A stretch of 64,000 bases of DNA from Microbacterium sp. TPD7012 (lineage in GTDB: Bacteria; Actinomycetota; Actinomycetes; Actinomycetales; Microbacteriaceae). The stretch lies in contig NZ_QDFV01000002.1 in the NCBI RefSeq assembly GCF_003075395.1, positions 620,001 to 684,000 on the forward strand, written 5' to 3'. This document shows, piece after piece, positions 1 to 8,241 of this stretch. A program made the position numbers and the translations under genes. Under the pieces are notes generated by a model. That model had not been told where the DNA came from. It was given only the letters and a program-made list of their open reading frames with translations, and searched no databases. Position 1 is the first letter of the stretch, and every line of letters starts with the position of its first letter.

Positions 1-357
1 GACTACCTCGACACCCTCAAGGACTTCGGTCTCGTCTTCGCCGTCTACGTCTGCGTGGTCCTCGCGGCGACCGTCCGTCGGGAGCGCGCGCAGCGCGTCT
101 GGGGCGCGATCTTCGTCCCGCTCCGCGCCTGCGGCCAGGTCGCGCTTTCGCTCTACCTGCTGCACGTCGGGCTCATCGCGCTCTGGAACAACGCCTACGG
201 TCGTCCTGCCGAGAACTTCTATCCGGGCTGGCTCGTCATCGTGCCCGGCATGATCCTCATCGGATGGCTGTGGTGGCGCTTCGTCGGCACCGGGCCCGTC
301 GAATGGGTCATGGGCTGGCTCACGGGTCGACCGAAGGCGATCCGCCGCACGGCGTAG
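1..357 (+). CDS. C-terminal part of a DUF418/acyltransferase-like membrane protein (5' end outside window)
   Basis: Only the last 118 residues are present; the frame is open from base 1, so the start lies upstream. Three hydrophobic segments are visible (around residues 10-25, 45-60 and 78-92 of the visible part). The pattern SLYLLHVG followed near the end by GPVEWVMGWLTG resembles the end of DUF418 and heparan-alpha-glucosaminide N-acetyltransferase-like membrane proteins, which move acyl groups or are of unknown function. The substrate cannot be inferred. It converges on the next gene with only 12 bases between the stops. The family call is from pattern recognition and is moderate. Confidence 0.55.
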   Translation, partial: DYLDTLKDFGLVFAVYVCVVLAATVRRERAQRVWGAIFVPLRACGQVALSLYLLHVGLIALWNNAYGRPAENFYPGWLVIVPGMILIGWLWWRFVGTGPVEWVMGWLTGRPKAIRRTA

Positions 358-369
358 ACCCGCGGCGGC

Positions 370-1362
370 TCACGCCGGCGGGGCGGTCGCGAGGGCGCGG
401 ATGCTGTCGATGAGCAGCGCCGTCTCGTCGCTGCCGACCGCGAGGGGACCGGCCTGCAGCCCGTCGGTGCCGATCAGGGCGGCCACCGGGGTCGCCCGGC
501 CTGTGCCCAGACTCGCGCTCAGCGATCCGCCGACGTCGAGCGCGAAGCGCGCGGCCTGGGGGAGGGCGTGGGCCGAGGCGGTGCCCGCAGCCCCCGACGC
601 GGCCCTCTGCACGACGTAGAGGTCGACGAGCCCGTTCAGGTCGTCTTCGGCCGCTGTGAGGGCCGTCAGAGCGGTCTCGCAGGCGTGGCAGCCCGGCGAG
701 ACGAACACCAGCAGGCGGGCGCGGGAGCCTGCGGCGAGCAGATCGACGATCTCGCCCGTCTCCGGCACGACGACCGCACCCGCTCCGCGGTCAGCGGGCG
801 ATGAGGCAGCCGGGGTCGTCGTGGAGGCGCGGACGGTCGCCCAGGTGGCCACCGCGATCAGCGCCGCGGCCGCGAGCGCTCCGACCGCCGGCACGACCGA
901 CGACGGCGACGAGAGGGCGAGCGGCACCCCGACGGGCCCGCCGAGGAGCGTCTGAACGAGGATCGACGACGCCAGCACGGCGGAGGCCGCGATGGTCAGC
1001 ATCACGTTGCGCAGGATCAGTCGCGGACCGATCGCGGACGGGATCCACTCGCCGAAGCATCCGCAGTCATCGGTGGCGCCCTTCCGGTGAGCCCGGACGA
1101 CGACGATGAGGAGACCGGCCGTGAGGACGAACGCGCCGGCGGCGAAACCGACGAAGAGCCATCCCCCGGTGGCGACGAGTCCGACGGCGACCACGGCTTC
1201 CGCAGCGATCAGGGCGACGGCAGCGGCATCCGGGTGGCGTACCGGGATCTGCAGGGCGGCGAACGACGCGCTCCCGCGGTCGGCGGACCGGAGCTTGCCG
1301 AGGGCGCTCACGGCGAACACCAGGGCGAGGAACACCGTCAGGGGGACGACGAATGCGTGCAT
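370..1362 (-). CDS. MauE/DoxX-type membrane protein fused to a thioredoxin-like domain
   Basis: 330 residues. The N-terminal half has four to five membrane segments and the CGCFG motif (about residues 100-104) typical of the MauE/DoxX family, which supports disulfide chemistry outside the membrane. The C-terminal half (about 195-330) reads LLVFVSPGCHACE, a thioredoxin-like strand followed by a CxxC motif (CHAC). The inference is a self-contained redox protein that transfers electrons or isomerises disulfides at the cell surface; the partner is unknown. The start has no clear ribosome site, but CAAGAT lies six bases before ATG, a weaker version of the leaderless arrangement seen elsewhere in the window. 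The upstream Tat-protein gene on the same strand is separated by a strong hairpin (1384-1419), so the two are probably separate units. Confidence 0.72.
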   Translation of the reverse strand: MHAFVVPLTVFLALVFAVSALGKLRSADRGSASFAALQIPVRHPDAAAVALIAAEAVVAVGLVATGGWLFVGFAAGAFVLTAGLLIVVVRAHRKGATDDCGCFGEWIPSAIGPRLILRNVMLTIAASAVLASSILVQTLLGGPVGVPLALSSPSSVVPAVGALAAAALIAVATWATVRASTTTPAASSPADRGAGAVVVPETGEIVDLLAAGSRARLLVFVSPGCHACETALTALTAAEDDLNGLVDLYVVQRAASGAAGTASAHALPQAARFALDVGGSLSASLGTGRATPVAALIGTDGLQAGPLAVGSDETALLIDSIRALATAPPA

Positions 1363-1383
1363 GACTTCATCTTGGCGGATCAG

Positions 1384-1419
1384 CAGAGCGGCCGGACCCC
1401 GAAGGATCCGGCCGCTCTG
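1384..1419 (-). terminator. Rho-independent-type hairpin after the Tat-exported protein gene
   Basis: A perfect 13-bp stem (1384-1396 with 1407-1419) encloses a 10-base loop. There is no T tract, as is common in high-GC actinobacteria. It sits 33 bases after the stop of the 1453-1956 gene and 22 bases before the start of the MauE-like gene. Confidence 0.75.
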
Positions 1420-1452
1420 GTGGTCTGACTTCTCAGATCCTCTGGTGCCCGA

Positions 1453-1956
1453 TCAGGTGGCCGAGCAGAGGATGAGGGTCGAGCTCACCGAACCGGCAGG
1501 CTTGCCACCGGTGCCGGTGTAACCGGCGGGGAGCGTGGTCGTCGCGTTCAGCGTGAACGCGACCGAGATCGAAAGCGTGGTGCGGAAGGCGATGGTGCCG
1601 CCAGCCGGGACCGGAGCGCTCAGGACGATCTGGGTGCTCGTGGGCGACAGGACGTTGACGGCAGCCGTGCCGCCCGTGACGCTGAAGACACCGATGTTGG
1701 CGATGCCGCCGCCGGTGATGGTGACCGTGGTACCCGCCGGGATCGGCTCGGTGGCACTGGCTTCGAGCGTGAACCCAGGGCCCAGGACGCCGAGGACTCC
1801 ACAGGAGCCGTCGAGCGCGAAGGCTCCGATGTCTCCGCCGGATGCCGCTGCGAGCGGCGTTGCGACGGCAGCCGCGATCACCGGCACCGACCATGCGGCG
1901 CCCTTGACGACGGTGCGGCGCGAGAAGCCGCTGTTCTTCTGGATTTCTTCGGTCAC
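1453..1956 (-). CDS. Small twin-arginine-exported protein of unknown function
   Basis: 167 residues from GTG at 1956, chosen because GGGAGGG lies eight bases upstream; an ATG at 1974 would overlap that ribosome site. The N-terminus reads FSRRTVVKGAAW followed by SVPVIAAAVATPLAAAS, a twin-arginine signal with hydrophobic core and an AxA-like cleavage site near residue 30. The mature part of about 135 residues is rich in Thr, Ala, Gly and Ser, with alternating hydrophobic positions suggesting a beta-sandwich, and two cysteines, one near its start (GSCGVLG) and one near its end (LILCSAT), that could form a disulfide. It is a secreted surface or matrix protein of unknown role. Its gene lies between the redox-type MauE fusion and an AraC regulator, all on the minus strand. 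Confidence 0.7.
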   Translation of the reverse strand: MTEEIQKNSGFSRRTVVKGAAWSVPVIAAAVATPLAAASGGDIGAFALDGSCGVLGVLGPGFTLEASATEPIPAGTTVTITGGGIANIGVFSVTGGTAAVNVLSPTSTQIVLSAPVPAGGTIAFRTTLSISVAFTLNATTTLPAGYTGTGGKPAGSVSSTLILCSAT

Positions 1957-1997
1957 GTGAGTGCCCTCCCTCATAGATGCAGATACGGTTCCCCGTT

Positions 1998-2017
1998 GTG
2001 TCGCGAAGAGGCGACAC
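1998..2017. promoter_or_regulatory. Inverted repeat upstream of the Tat-exported protein gene
   Basis: GTGTCGC and GCGACAC face each other across six bases, 42-61 bases upstream of the GTG start at 1956. It could be an operator, perhaps for the neighbouring AraC protein, or a hairpin in the 5' untranslated leader. Nothing in the sequence decides between these. Confidence 0.35.
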
Positions 2018-2153
2018 GTTCGTCTGCATCCCCCAGGAGCCTCTTCGTAGGCATCAACGTAGGCGGGGGAGAACGGCCGAGAACATCGAATGGAGGAAGT
2101 CAGCGCATTGTGCGCCGAACCTGCGCGATCTGAGCGAAAAGACCGATTTCGAG

Positions 2154-3050
2154 CTACGCGCGACGACGTGCGCGGAGGGCGCGCGGCGTCGCCCGGTAAG
2201 CCTCGTCGAGGGCCCGGCGCAGGCTCATCGGCGACTGGAAACCGGAGCGCTGCGCGATCTGTTCGATGCTCAGCACGTCGTAGCGGCTGTCGACGAGCAG
2301 CGAGCGCGCGAGGCGTGCGCGCTGGCGGCGGATCTCTCCGGCGACGCTGTTCTCGGCCTCGGCGAAGACCAGCTGCAGCTGACGGAGCGAGGACTGCACC
2401 TCGCGGGCGACCTGCGTCGGCGTCAGGCTCGGATCCCCGCACTGCTGGGCGATCACCGCGATCGCACGGTCGCGCAGCACAGCGCGCGGCGAGCCCTGAC
2501 CCGAGACGGCGCCGACCCGGTCCAGGAGGATCGCGCCGCCCATCTCCACGACCAGCTGCTCGACCGCGTAGCGCTCGATCGCGGTCGCCCGCTCGTCGGC
2601 TTCCAGCAGCCCCTCGACGAAGTCCTGCATCGCCCGGTCGAGCAGGCGACGTTCGGGGAAGATCCGGGCGTCGGTCGGCAGGGTCGAGACGAACGACGCC
2701 ATCGCCGTGCGGGGCACCAGTGCGACGGTCGCGCTCCACGCGCCCTGACAGCGCAATCCGCGCGTGAGGCCGGGAGCGGCGATCACCATGCCGTTCTCGA
2801 TCTGCAGCCACGGCTCGTCCTGCATCCTCGACCAGAGGGCCTCGGCCTGGATGAAGGCGAAGACCGCGTGCTCCGGGTGAGCGGTCAGCGTGTCGATCGC
2901 GACCTCGCTCGACGTGCCGCTCATGGTCAGCAGGATGACGGAGCCGGGAGTCCGTTCCCGAGCACGCAGGGAGGCCCGGTCACCGACCGGCCGGATGCCG
3001 TGATCGATCAGCTCCTGCGGACCGATCTCCCTCACGTTGCCGAGATCCAC
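2154..3050 (-). CDS. AraC-family transcription regulator
   Basis: 298 residues from GTG at 3050, with GGAAGG seven bases upstream. The C-terminal 95 residues form the double helix-turn-helix of AraC proteins: a first helix pair around SLTPTQVAREVQ and a second around LSIEQIAQRSGF, with the PMSLRRALDEAYRATPRALR ending usual in the family. The N-terminal 190 residues match no specific ligand family I can name but have the length of an AraC binding domain of the NodX/FeaR type. The likely role is a DNA-binding regulator of the adjacent downstream Tat-exported protein gene (about 200 bases away, same strand); this is inference from proximity. Confidence 0.8.
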   Translation of the reverse strand: MDLGNVREIGPQELIDHGIRPVGDRASLRARERTPGSVILLTMSGTSSEVAIDTLTAHPEHAVFAFIQAEALWSRMQDEPWLQIENGMVIAAPGLTRGLRCQGAWSATVALVPRTAMASFVSTLPTDARIFPERRLLDRAMQDFVEGLLEADERATAIERYAVEQLVVEMGGAILLDRVGAVSGQGSPRAVLRDRAIAVIAQQCGDPSLTPTQVAREVQSSLRQLQLVFAEAENSVAGEIRRQRARLARSLLVDSRYDVLSIEQIAQRSGFQSPMSLRRALDEAYRATPRALRARRRA

Positions 3051-3376
3051 GCATCACCCTTCCGTGCGCCGAATGAACGCGCGCCAGACTGATCCGTGCT
3101 CGTCGACCCCCTCAGATCGACCCGCACTCTGGCTTCGCGTGGTCGATACGCTACCGTCTCGAAGACCGTCGCGGTGACCGTTACTCCGCTTTTCTTCTGG
3201 AGTCAGAGGATTTCTTCTCGCGAGGATTCCCCTGTCCTGGATACCGTCACGCTATGACGAGCAGCGGAATTCGAACATCGAAGTGAAGAACACTGCGCAG
3301 ATTGTTTGTTAAATGCGCGCGATGTGTTCTTTCGTGCGTTCGATGAGGGCTCCATCCCGGTCGATAGGCTGTTCCC
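3051..3376. other. 326-base gap without a convincing gene
   Basis: The left part is GC-rich; bases 3275-3345 are clearly richer in A and T than the surroundings and could hold a promoter or small RNA. A 10-codon reading frame (3254-3286, MTSSGIRTSK) is preceded by TACCGT exactly six bases before its ATG, the same layout as leaderless genes in this window, but it is too short to claim as a gene. The promoter of the next gene is at the right end. Confidence 0.4.
3365..3370 (+). promoter_or_regulatory. -10 box TAGGCT for a leaderless transcript of the HprK-like/PqqD gene
   Basis: TAGGCT ends six bases before ATG 3377, so transcription should begin at or within a base of the start codon. Confidence 0.6.
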
Positions 3377-4465
3377 ATGCCTGATCGCTTTCTCGTCAGC
3401 GCGGTCGGTGCCGTCGTCGATGTCGATGTCTCGAGTCGTGATGCGGAGTTCCGGATCCGTGCCCATGAGGCATGGGCGGATGCCTGGTACGAGGGAGCTC
3501 GGACGCCGGACGTGATCGTCGCGGTGCGTGACGGACTCGAAGACGACGCAGCGCTCTCGATGCTCTCGACCGACGTGACGATCGCCGCCCTCGCGCACCG
3601 TCGCGCCGATCCGGTGTGGATGCTGCACGCGGCCGGCCTCGCCGACGAGAGCGGTCGCGTCGTCGTGCTCAGCGCGCCGTCGGGCACAGGCAAGACCACG
3701 GCTGCACGGCACCTGTCCCGGCGGTACGCGTATGTGAGCGATGAGACGATCGCGATCGCCCCCGACGGCGGTGTCGAACCGTATCGGAAGCCGCTGTCGA
3801 TCATCGAGGCGCACTCGACCCATAAGGCGCAGGTGGCGCTGTCGAGTCTCGACGGAGGGCGTCCGCTCCCGTCCTCGCTGCGCGTCGCGAAGATCGTCGT
3901 GATCGATCGGTCAGCGGACGGCCCTGAGCAGCCGTCGCTCGAGGAGCTCGACGTCGCGGAGGCCCTCGAGCTGCTCGGACCCCAGACCAGCTACCTGTGC
4001 GACGGAGAGGCCCCGCTGCAGCGGATCGCGGCCCTTCTCGAGGCCACCGGCGGCGCTGTGCGGCTGCGGTATCGCGAGGTCGCCGATATCGATCCGATCA
4101 TCGAGCGTCTGCTGCGCACCGAGCTCCGCCCGGTGGACGCGGTCTCACCCCGTCCGACGGCATCCGATGGCGCGCCGACGCGCGCCGACGCGTTCGCGCG
4201 CGCGGCGACGGCCGACGAGCTCGACCTCGGCGGTCGCATCGCGATCCTGCAGCGGACGCCGACGGGAGGACAGGTCCACGTGCTCGACGGCATCGGGCCG
4301 TCCCTGTGGGCGGCGGCGCACGGCCACACCCTCGCGGAGATCGTCGAGGCGGTCGTCAGCGCGCACGGCGAGCCCGAGACCGGCGACGCGCGCTCGATCG
4401 TGCAGGCAGCTCTCCAGGAGCTGGTCGAGGACGGGCTCCTGCAGGCGCCGACGGCTCAGACCTGA
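3377..4465 (+). CDS. HPr-kinase-like ATPase fused to a PqqD-like domain
   Basis: 362 residues. Residues about 75-245 resemble the HprK-like P-loop proteins of peptide-modification and polysaccharide loci: LHAAGL then the Walker A SAPSGTGKTT (about 95-104), followed by YVSDETIAI and KPLSI. Residues about 270-355 read like a PqqD domain (helical repeat with LDGIGPSLWAAAHGHTLAEI and a closing LVEDGLL), a fold that in other systems binds a peptide leader and presents it to a modifying enzyme. No radical-SAM enzyme or obvious precursor peptide is nearby. It converges on the Wzz/BY-kinase gene and the two stops overlap by 10 bases. The inference is a role in controlling or decorating the surface polymer system next door; the substrate is unknown. 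Confidence 0.7.
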   Translation: MPDRFLVSAVGAVVDVDVSSRDAEFRIRAHEAWADAWYEGARTPDVIVAVRDGLEDDAALSMLSTDVTIAALAHRRADPVWMLHAAGLADESGRVVVLSAPSGTGKTTAARHLSRRYAYVSDETIAIAPDGGVEPYRKPLSIIEAHSTHKAQVALSSLDGGRPLPSSLRVAKIVVIDRSADGPEQPSLEELDVAEALELLGPQTSYLCDGEAPLQRIAALLEATGGAVRLRYREVADIDPIIERLLRTELRPVDAVSPRPTASDGAPTRADAFARAATADELDLGGRIAILQRTPTGGQVHVLDGIGPSLWAAAHGHTLAEIVEAVVSAHGEPETGDARSIVQAALQELVEDGLLQAPTAQT

Positions 4466-5913
4466 GCGGCGCCGCGACGACGCACGCCCGGCTCCGGGGT
4501 CTCCGCCTCGGTGTCCTCTTCCTTCTGCGCGTACCGCTCGTACGCGCCGTAGTACTCGCGGCCGTAGTACGCCGACTCGGCGCCCTTGCGGGGGACGCGG
4601 TTCAGGACGACGCCGAGCACACGACCCGTCGTGCGGGTGATGTTCTCGATGGCGCGCTGCAGCATGTCGAAGGTGGTCTTCCCCGACGACACGACGATCA
4701 GCACGCCGTCCGCGCCGGCGGCGAGCACGGCGGCATCCGTCACCGGCAGCACCGGAGGGGAGTCGAGGATCACGATCGCGGACTTGCTGATCTCCGCCAG
4801 GAAGTCGCGCATGCGGTGCGAGCCGAGCAGCTCGCTCGGGTTCGGCGGGATGCGCCCAGCCCCCACGACGGCCAGCGGCACGTCGCGCGACGGGCGGTGC
4901 GCGACATCCTGCAGGTCGGCACGCCCGGCGAGAACGTCGGTGAGGCCGACATCCTTGGACATCCCGAAGATGTCGGCGATGACCGGGCGACGCAGATCGC
5001 AGTCGATGAGGATCGCCCACTGGCCCGCGGCGGCGAGGCTCGAGGCGAGGTTGACCGACACGGTCGACTTGCCGTCGCCGGGCACCGAGCTGGTGACGAC
5101 GATGACGCGCGGCGGATTGTCGACGTCGATGAACTGCAGATTCGTGCGCAGCTCGCGCATCGACTCGATCGTGTGGTGCGAGACGCCGTGCTGCGACTCC
5201 AGCGAGAAGTCGATCACCTGGCGCTCGTCGGACATCGACTTCTCGAGCGGGAGCGTGCCGATGACCGAGACGCCGGTCTCGCGCTCGATGTCGCGCGGGT
5301 GGCGGACCCGACGGTCGACCGTGTGGCGCACGAACGCGTACACGAGCCCGAGGGCGAGGCCGACGAGGGCGCCGATGATGAGGTTCAGGCGGGTGTTCGG
5401 AGACGAGGGCGCAGAGGGGAGCCGCGCGGAATCGCCCACCATGAGCGAGATCGCTGCGGGGGACGTCGTCGTCCCTCCCTCGAGCTTCTCGATCTCGATC
5501 GCCATGCCGTCGAGCCAGGCCTGAGCGAGCGCCTGCGCGGACTCGGGCGTCGAACCCGTCGCGGTCACCTTCAGGGCCGTCGTGTCGACGGGGTTCGTCA
5601 CCGTGACGTGGTTGACGAGGACGTCGGGGGAGGTGTCGAGGTCGAGCTCGTCGATCGCGTGCTCGGCGACGGCGCGCCACGAGCCCAGGTTCAGGTACGA
5701 CTTCACCCGGCTCTGGGCGAGCTGGTTGCCCACGAGGGCGCTGCCGCTCGTGCCGTCGCCGCCGACCGCGGTGACGATGCCGGTCGTGTCGGCCGAGTAC
5801 ACGCGAGGCTGGATGGCGCTCCACCCGAAGGCCGCGGCGGCTCCGATGATCGTGGCGACGATGATCACGATCCAGTGCGCGCGCAGAATGCGCACGTAGT
5901 CTCTGAGTTCCAA
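4456..5913 (-). CDS. Polysaccharide co-polymerase with tyrosine autokinase domain (Wzz plus CpsD-type BY-kinase)
   Basis: 485 residues from TTG at 5913, supported by GAGGGGA seven bases upstream. An N-terminal membrane helix (about 13-35) and a second near 175-195 frame an extracytoplasmic Wzz chain-length domain. The cytoplasmic part carries the bacterial tyrosine-kinase Walker A SSVPGDGKST (about 275-284), Walker A' IDCDLRRP and Walker B VILDSPPV. The C-terminal tail contains five tyrosines (AYYGREYYGAYERYAQKEED), the usual autophosphorylation cluster. Such proteins set the length and rate of exopolysaccharide or capsule synthesis. The phosphatase that would reverse the phosphorylation is the next gene at 6009-6755. 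Confidence 0.9.
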   Translation of the reverse strand: MELRDYVRILRAHWIVIIVATIIGAAAAFGWSAIQPRVYSADTTGIVTAVGGDGTSGSALVGNQLAQSRVKSYLNLGSWRAVAEHAIDELDLDTSPDVLVNHVTVTNPVDTTALKVTATGSTPESAQALAQAWLDGMAIEIEKLEGGTTTSPAAISLMVGDSARLPSAPSSPNTRLNLIIGALVGLALGLVYAFVRHTVDRRVRHPRDIERETGVSVIGTLPLEKSMSDERQVIDFSLESQHGVSHHTIESMRELRTNLQFIDVDNPPRVIVVTSSVPGDGKSTVSVNLASSLAAAGQWAILIDCDLRRPVIADIFGMSKDVGLTDVLAGRADLQDVAHRPSRDVPLAVVGAGRIPPNPSELLGSHRMRDFLAEISKSAIVILDSPPVLPVTDAAVLAAGADGVLIVVSSGKTTFDMLQRAIENITRTTGRVLGVVLNRVPRKGAESAYYGREYYGAYERYAQKEEDTEAETPEPGVRRRGAAQV

Positions 5914-6008
5914 CTCTTTATCCCCTCATGCATCCCGTGGGGAACTCGGGATGCAGATACGACATCGAGCATACGGTGAACCACCGCCTGCCGTGGGAAA
6001 GACGAGGC

Positions 6009-6755
6009 TCAGCCGAGTGCCGCGCGCACGATCCGCTCGACCTCGTCGAGCGCCGGAACCAATTGAGCGGCGGAGCGCGCATACGTCTCGCTGGAGCGTC
6101 GGTAGGGGTCGACCACGTCGTCGTCCTCGGCGGCCGACGGCGTCAGGCCGCGCTGGTCGGCGACGGCGCGGAGCACGGCGGCGAACCGATCCTGCGGCGA
6201 TCCGCCGGCGGCATCCGCTGCGCGGCGCGCGTCTTCCGTGCTCAGGGTCGAGGCGAGGCGGGCGAACTCGCGGACCGTGAACGTGCGGCGCAGCCGATTG
6301 GGCATCATCTTGACCACGTGCGACCGGTGCTCACGAGCCATCGCGAGGACGAGGTCGGCGTCGCCGATGATCGGCTCGACGAGATAGCGGGCCTGGTGAG
6401 CGGCGGCGACCTGCGGATCCGCACCGGCCTTCAGCGCGAGGTCGAGGGCGGGCTCGGGCATGCCGTGGCCGACCAGGGCGTGCGTCCCGGCGCTGTGCAC
6501 GCGGACGCCCAGCGGCTCGAGCCTGCCGCGCAGCAGCACCTCGGCCAGAGGGGAGCGGCAGATGTTCCCCGTGCAGACGGTGAGGATCGTGAGGCTCGCG
6601 CTCGGCTGCTCGGCGGACGGCGGGCCCCCGAGGAAGTCGGGCATGACCGGAGCTTCCGCCGGGGGAGCCTCGACCGCGGCGGCGGGCGCCTGGGATTCAC
6701 GCCACTCCCGGCGGCTCATGCCGGCGGGCGGACCGTCCTGAGAATGCGCGTTCAC
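6009..6755 (-). CDS. Low-molecular-weight protein-tyrosine phosphatase
   Basis: 248 residues. The catalytic P-loop CTGNICRS (C-x5-R-S) lies at about 61-68 and the general-acid DPY motif appears as VVDPYRRS near residue 222. The core is larger than the usual 150 because of an N-terminal 50-residue Pro/Ala-rich extension beginning MNAHSQDGPPAGMSRREWRE. It should remove phosphate from the tyrosine tail of the neighbouring BY-kinase, the standard Wzb/Wzc-type switch; that pairing is inferred from position. The GTG start overlaps the VanZ stop by 4 bp (GTGA), so translation is coupled, yet TAGGCT also sits exactly six bases before it, suggesting an additional internal leaderless promoter. Confidence 0.88.
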   Translation of the reverse strand: MNAHSQDGPPAGMSRREWRESQAPAAAVEAPPAEAPVMPDFLGGPPSAEQPSASLTILTVCTGNICRSPLAEVLLRGRLEPLGVRVHSAGTHALVGHGMPEPALDLALKAGADPQVAAAHQARYLVEPIIGDADLVLAMAREHRSHVVKMMPNRLRRTFTVREFARLASTLSTEDARRAADAAGGSPQDRFAAVLRAVADQRGLTPSAAEDDDVVDPYRRSSETYARSAAQLVPALDEVERIVRAALG

Positions 6756-7225
6756 GCCGTCAGCCTACGCGCAGGAGACGGTCGGCCGACGCCCGCGAGA
6801 GACAGGATGATCGTCACGATCAGCGCGCCGATCAGCGTGCCCGTGGTGTTCGCGATCACGTCCGACAGCGTCGGGAACCGCGAGGGCATCACCCCCTGCA
6901 CGGTCTCGATGAGCACGCTCATCAGCGCGCCGATCAGCACGGTCTGCCACAGCCGCAGGCGCGGCCAGGCCAGTGCGAGGAGCAGGCCGACGGGCACGAA
7001 GAGCGCCACGTTGGCGAGGATCTCCAGCACGAAGGCGCTCCGCGAGTACGACGCGATCCCGGCATCCGCGACCCAGGTGGCGACGATGCCGACGAGACCC
7101 GTGACCTTGGCCGAGACCGTCGCGGGCAGCCACACCGTGAAGCCCACGAAGAGCAGGTAGCCGACCAGCAGCGCCCGCGCCACGACGGCGCCGGTGCGGG
7201 CGCGGACGACGGCAGGAGCGGACAT
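6752..7225 (-). CDS. VanZ-family membrane protein
   Basis: 157 residues with four membrane segments (about 12-30, 65-85, 92-110, 130-148). The central NVALFVPVGLLLAL and the following ETVQGVMPSRFPTLSDVIANT pattern is characteristic of VanZ-like proteins: a P-x-G turn in the second helix, then E-x-x-Q and D-x-x-x-N in the loop. The biochemical role of the family is not settled; it is linked to teicoplanin resistance in enterococci and is often beside surface-polymer genes. It precedes the phosphatase gene with a 4-bp overlap. TAGCAT lies six bases before ATG, predicting a leaderless transcript. Confidence 0.85.
   Translation of the reverse strand: MSAPAVVRARTGAVVARALLVGYLLFVGFTVWLPATVSAKVTGLVGIVATWVADAGIASYSRSAFVLEILANVALFVPVGLLLALAWPRLRLWQTVLIGALMSVLIETVQGVMPSRFPTLSDVIANTTGTLIGALIVTIILSLAGVGRPSPARRLTA
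6762..6767 (-). promoter_or_regulatory. Internal -10 box for the tyrosine phosphatase gene
   Basis: TAGGCT on the minus strand, inside the 3' end of the VanZ gene, six bases before GTG 6755. Confidence 0.45.
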
Positions 7226-7231
7226 GCCGCC

Positions 7232-7237
7232 ATGCTA
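7232..7237 (-). promoter_or_regulatory. -10 box for leaderless VanZ-family transcript
   Basis: TAGCAT on the minus strand, six bases before ATG 7225. Confidence 0.5.
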
Positions 7238-7260
7238 GCCACCGCAGCCGACCCCGGTTC

Positions 7261-8205
7261 TCAGCTTCGGGTGCCGCTCCAGTTCAGCTGCTCGATGTAG
7301 CGCAGCAGCACGCCCTCGCGCAGCGCCCACGGCGACACCTCGAGCTCCTCGATGTCGAGCACGGTCATCGCCGCATGCAGCGAGACCGCCGCGGCGACGA
7401 TCTGGAACGTGCGATCCGGCGTGATCCCGGGGAGCTCCTGACGAGCGGATGCCGGGAGCCGCGCGAGACGCGGGATCCAGGAGCCGAGCGAAGCGCGGGG
7501 GAGCAGCATCCGATCGGTCCCCGACCAGCCGGGTGCCGGGTATCCGACGAGTCGGGCGAGCGAGCGGATCGCCTTCGACGAGCCGACGACATGATCGGGA
7601 CGCGGGAGCGCGAGGAACTGCGGCAGCACGGCGGCGAGCGTCTTCTTCGCGTGCGCTCGCAGCCTTTCGACGTCTTCCTCGCCGGGCGGGTCGTTCGGCA
7701 GGAACTGCACGGTCATTCGTCCGGCGCCCAGAGGGACGGATGCCGCGGCATCCGGCATCTCCTCGGCACCCGCCGCGATCTCGAGCGAGCCGCCGCCGAT
7801 GTCGAGGAGCAGCAGCTGCCCCGCCGACCACCCGAACCAGCGGCGCACCGCGAGGAAGGTCAGCTCGGCCTCGGTCTCGCCGTCGAGCACCTGGAGCGGC
7901 TGCCCGAGGGCGGCCTCGATGCGGGCGATCACGTCGACGCCGTTCTGCGCGTCGCGCACCGCGCTCGTCGCGGTCGCCAGGAGCTCGTCGACCTTCTCGC
8001 TGTCGGCGACCCTGCGCGCCTGCGCGACCGCCTCCTCGAGCGCGACGACCCCTTCCTCGGAGATCGCACCCTCCGGTGTGAGGTAGCGCATGAGGCGCAG
8101 CACCGTCCGGTCGCTCGTCTTCGCGAGCGGGCGACCGCCGGGGCGGACGTCGGCGGCGAGCATGTGAACGGTGTTGGAACCGATGTCGAGGACTCCCAGG
8201 CGCAC
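7261..8205 (-). CDS. ppx: Exopolyphosphatase/pppGpp phosphohydrolase family protein (Ppx/GppA)
   Basis: 314 residues, the usual length of the short actinobacterial Ppx/GppA proteins that carry only the ASKHA-fold catalytic part. VLDIGSNTVHML at the N-terminus is the phosphate-1 loop and LLLDIGGGSLEIA (about 145-157) the second nucleotide/phosphate loop. The family removes terminal phosphate from polyphosphate or pppGpp; which is acted on cannot be told. The GTG start is preceded by TAGTCT at exactly six bases, and the gene is divergent from coaA with only 36 bases between start codons. Confidence 0.88.
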   Translation of the reverse strand: MRLGVLDIGSNTVHMLAADVRPGGRPLAKTSDRTVLRLMRYLTPEGAISEEGVVALEEAVAQARRVADSEKVDELLATATSAVRDAQNGVDVIARIEAALGQPLQVLDGETEAELTFLAVRRWFGWSAGQLLLLDIGGGSLEIAAGAEEMPDAAASVPLGAGRMTVQFLPNDPPGEEDVERLRAHAKKTLAAVLPQFLALPRPDHVVGSSKAIRSLARLVGYPAPGWSGTDRMLLPRASLGSWIPRLARLPASARQELPGITPDRTFQIVAAAVSLHAAMTVLDIEELEVSPWALREGVLLRYIEQLNWSGTRS

Positions 8206-8241
8206 GGGAAGAGACTACTCGTGCCCCGATACGATGGAACA
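8206..8241. promoter_or_regulatory. Compact divergent promoter region for ppx and coaA
   Basis: Only 36 bases separate the two GTG starts. On the minus strand TAGTCT (8212-8217) is six bases before the ppx start; on the plus strand TACGAT (8230-8235) is six bases before the coaA start. Each -35 region must therefore lie in or beyond the other gene's -10 box, so the polymerases should exclude one another. Confidence 0.6.

Noticed and set aside
3203..3823. Minus-strand open frames of 185-206 codons around the 3.3 kb gap
   Set aside because: They run over the start of the HprK-like gene, have no ribosome site or -10 box, and encode no recognisable protein.
3997..5979. A 660-codon plus-strand open frame across the HprK-like/PqqD and BY-kinase genes
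   Set aside because: It is out of frame with the first gene and antisense to the second, and its product is Arg-rich with no domain.
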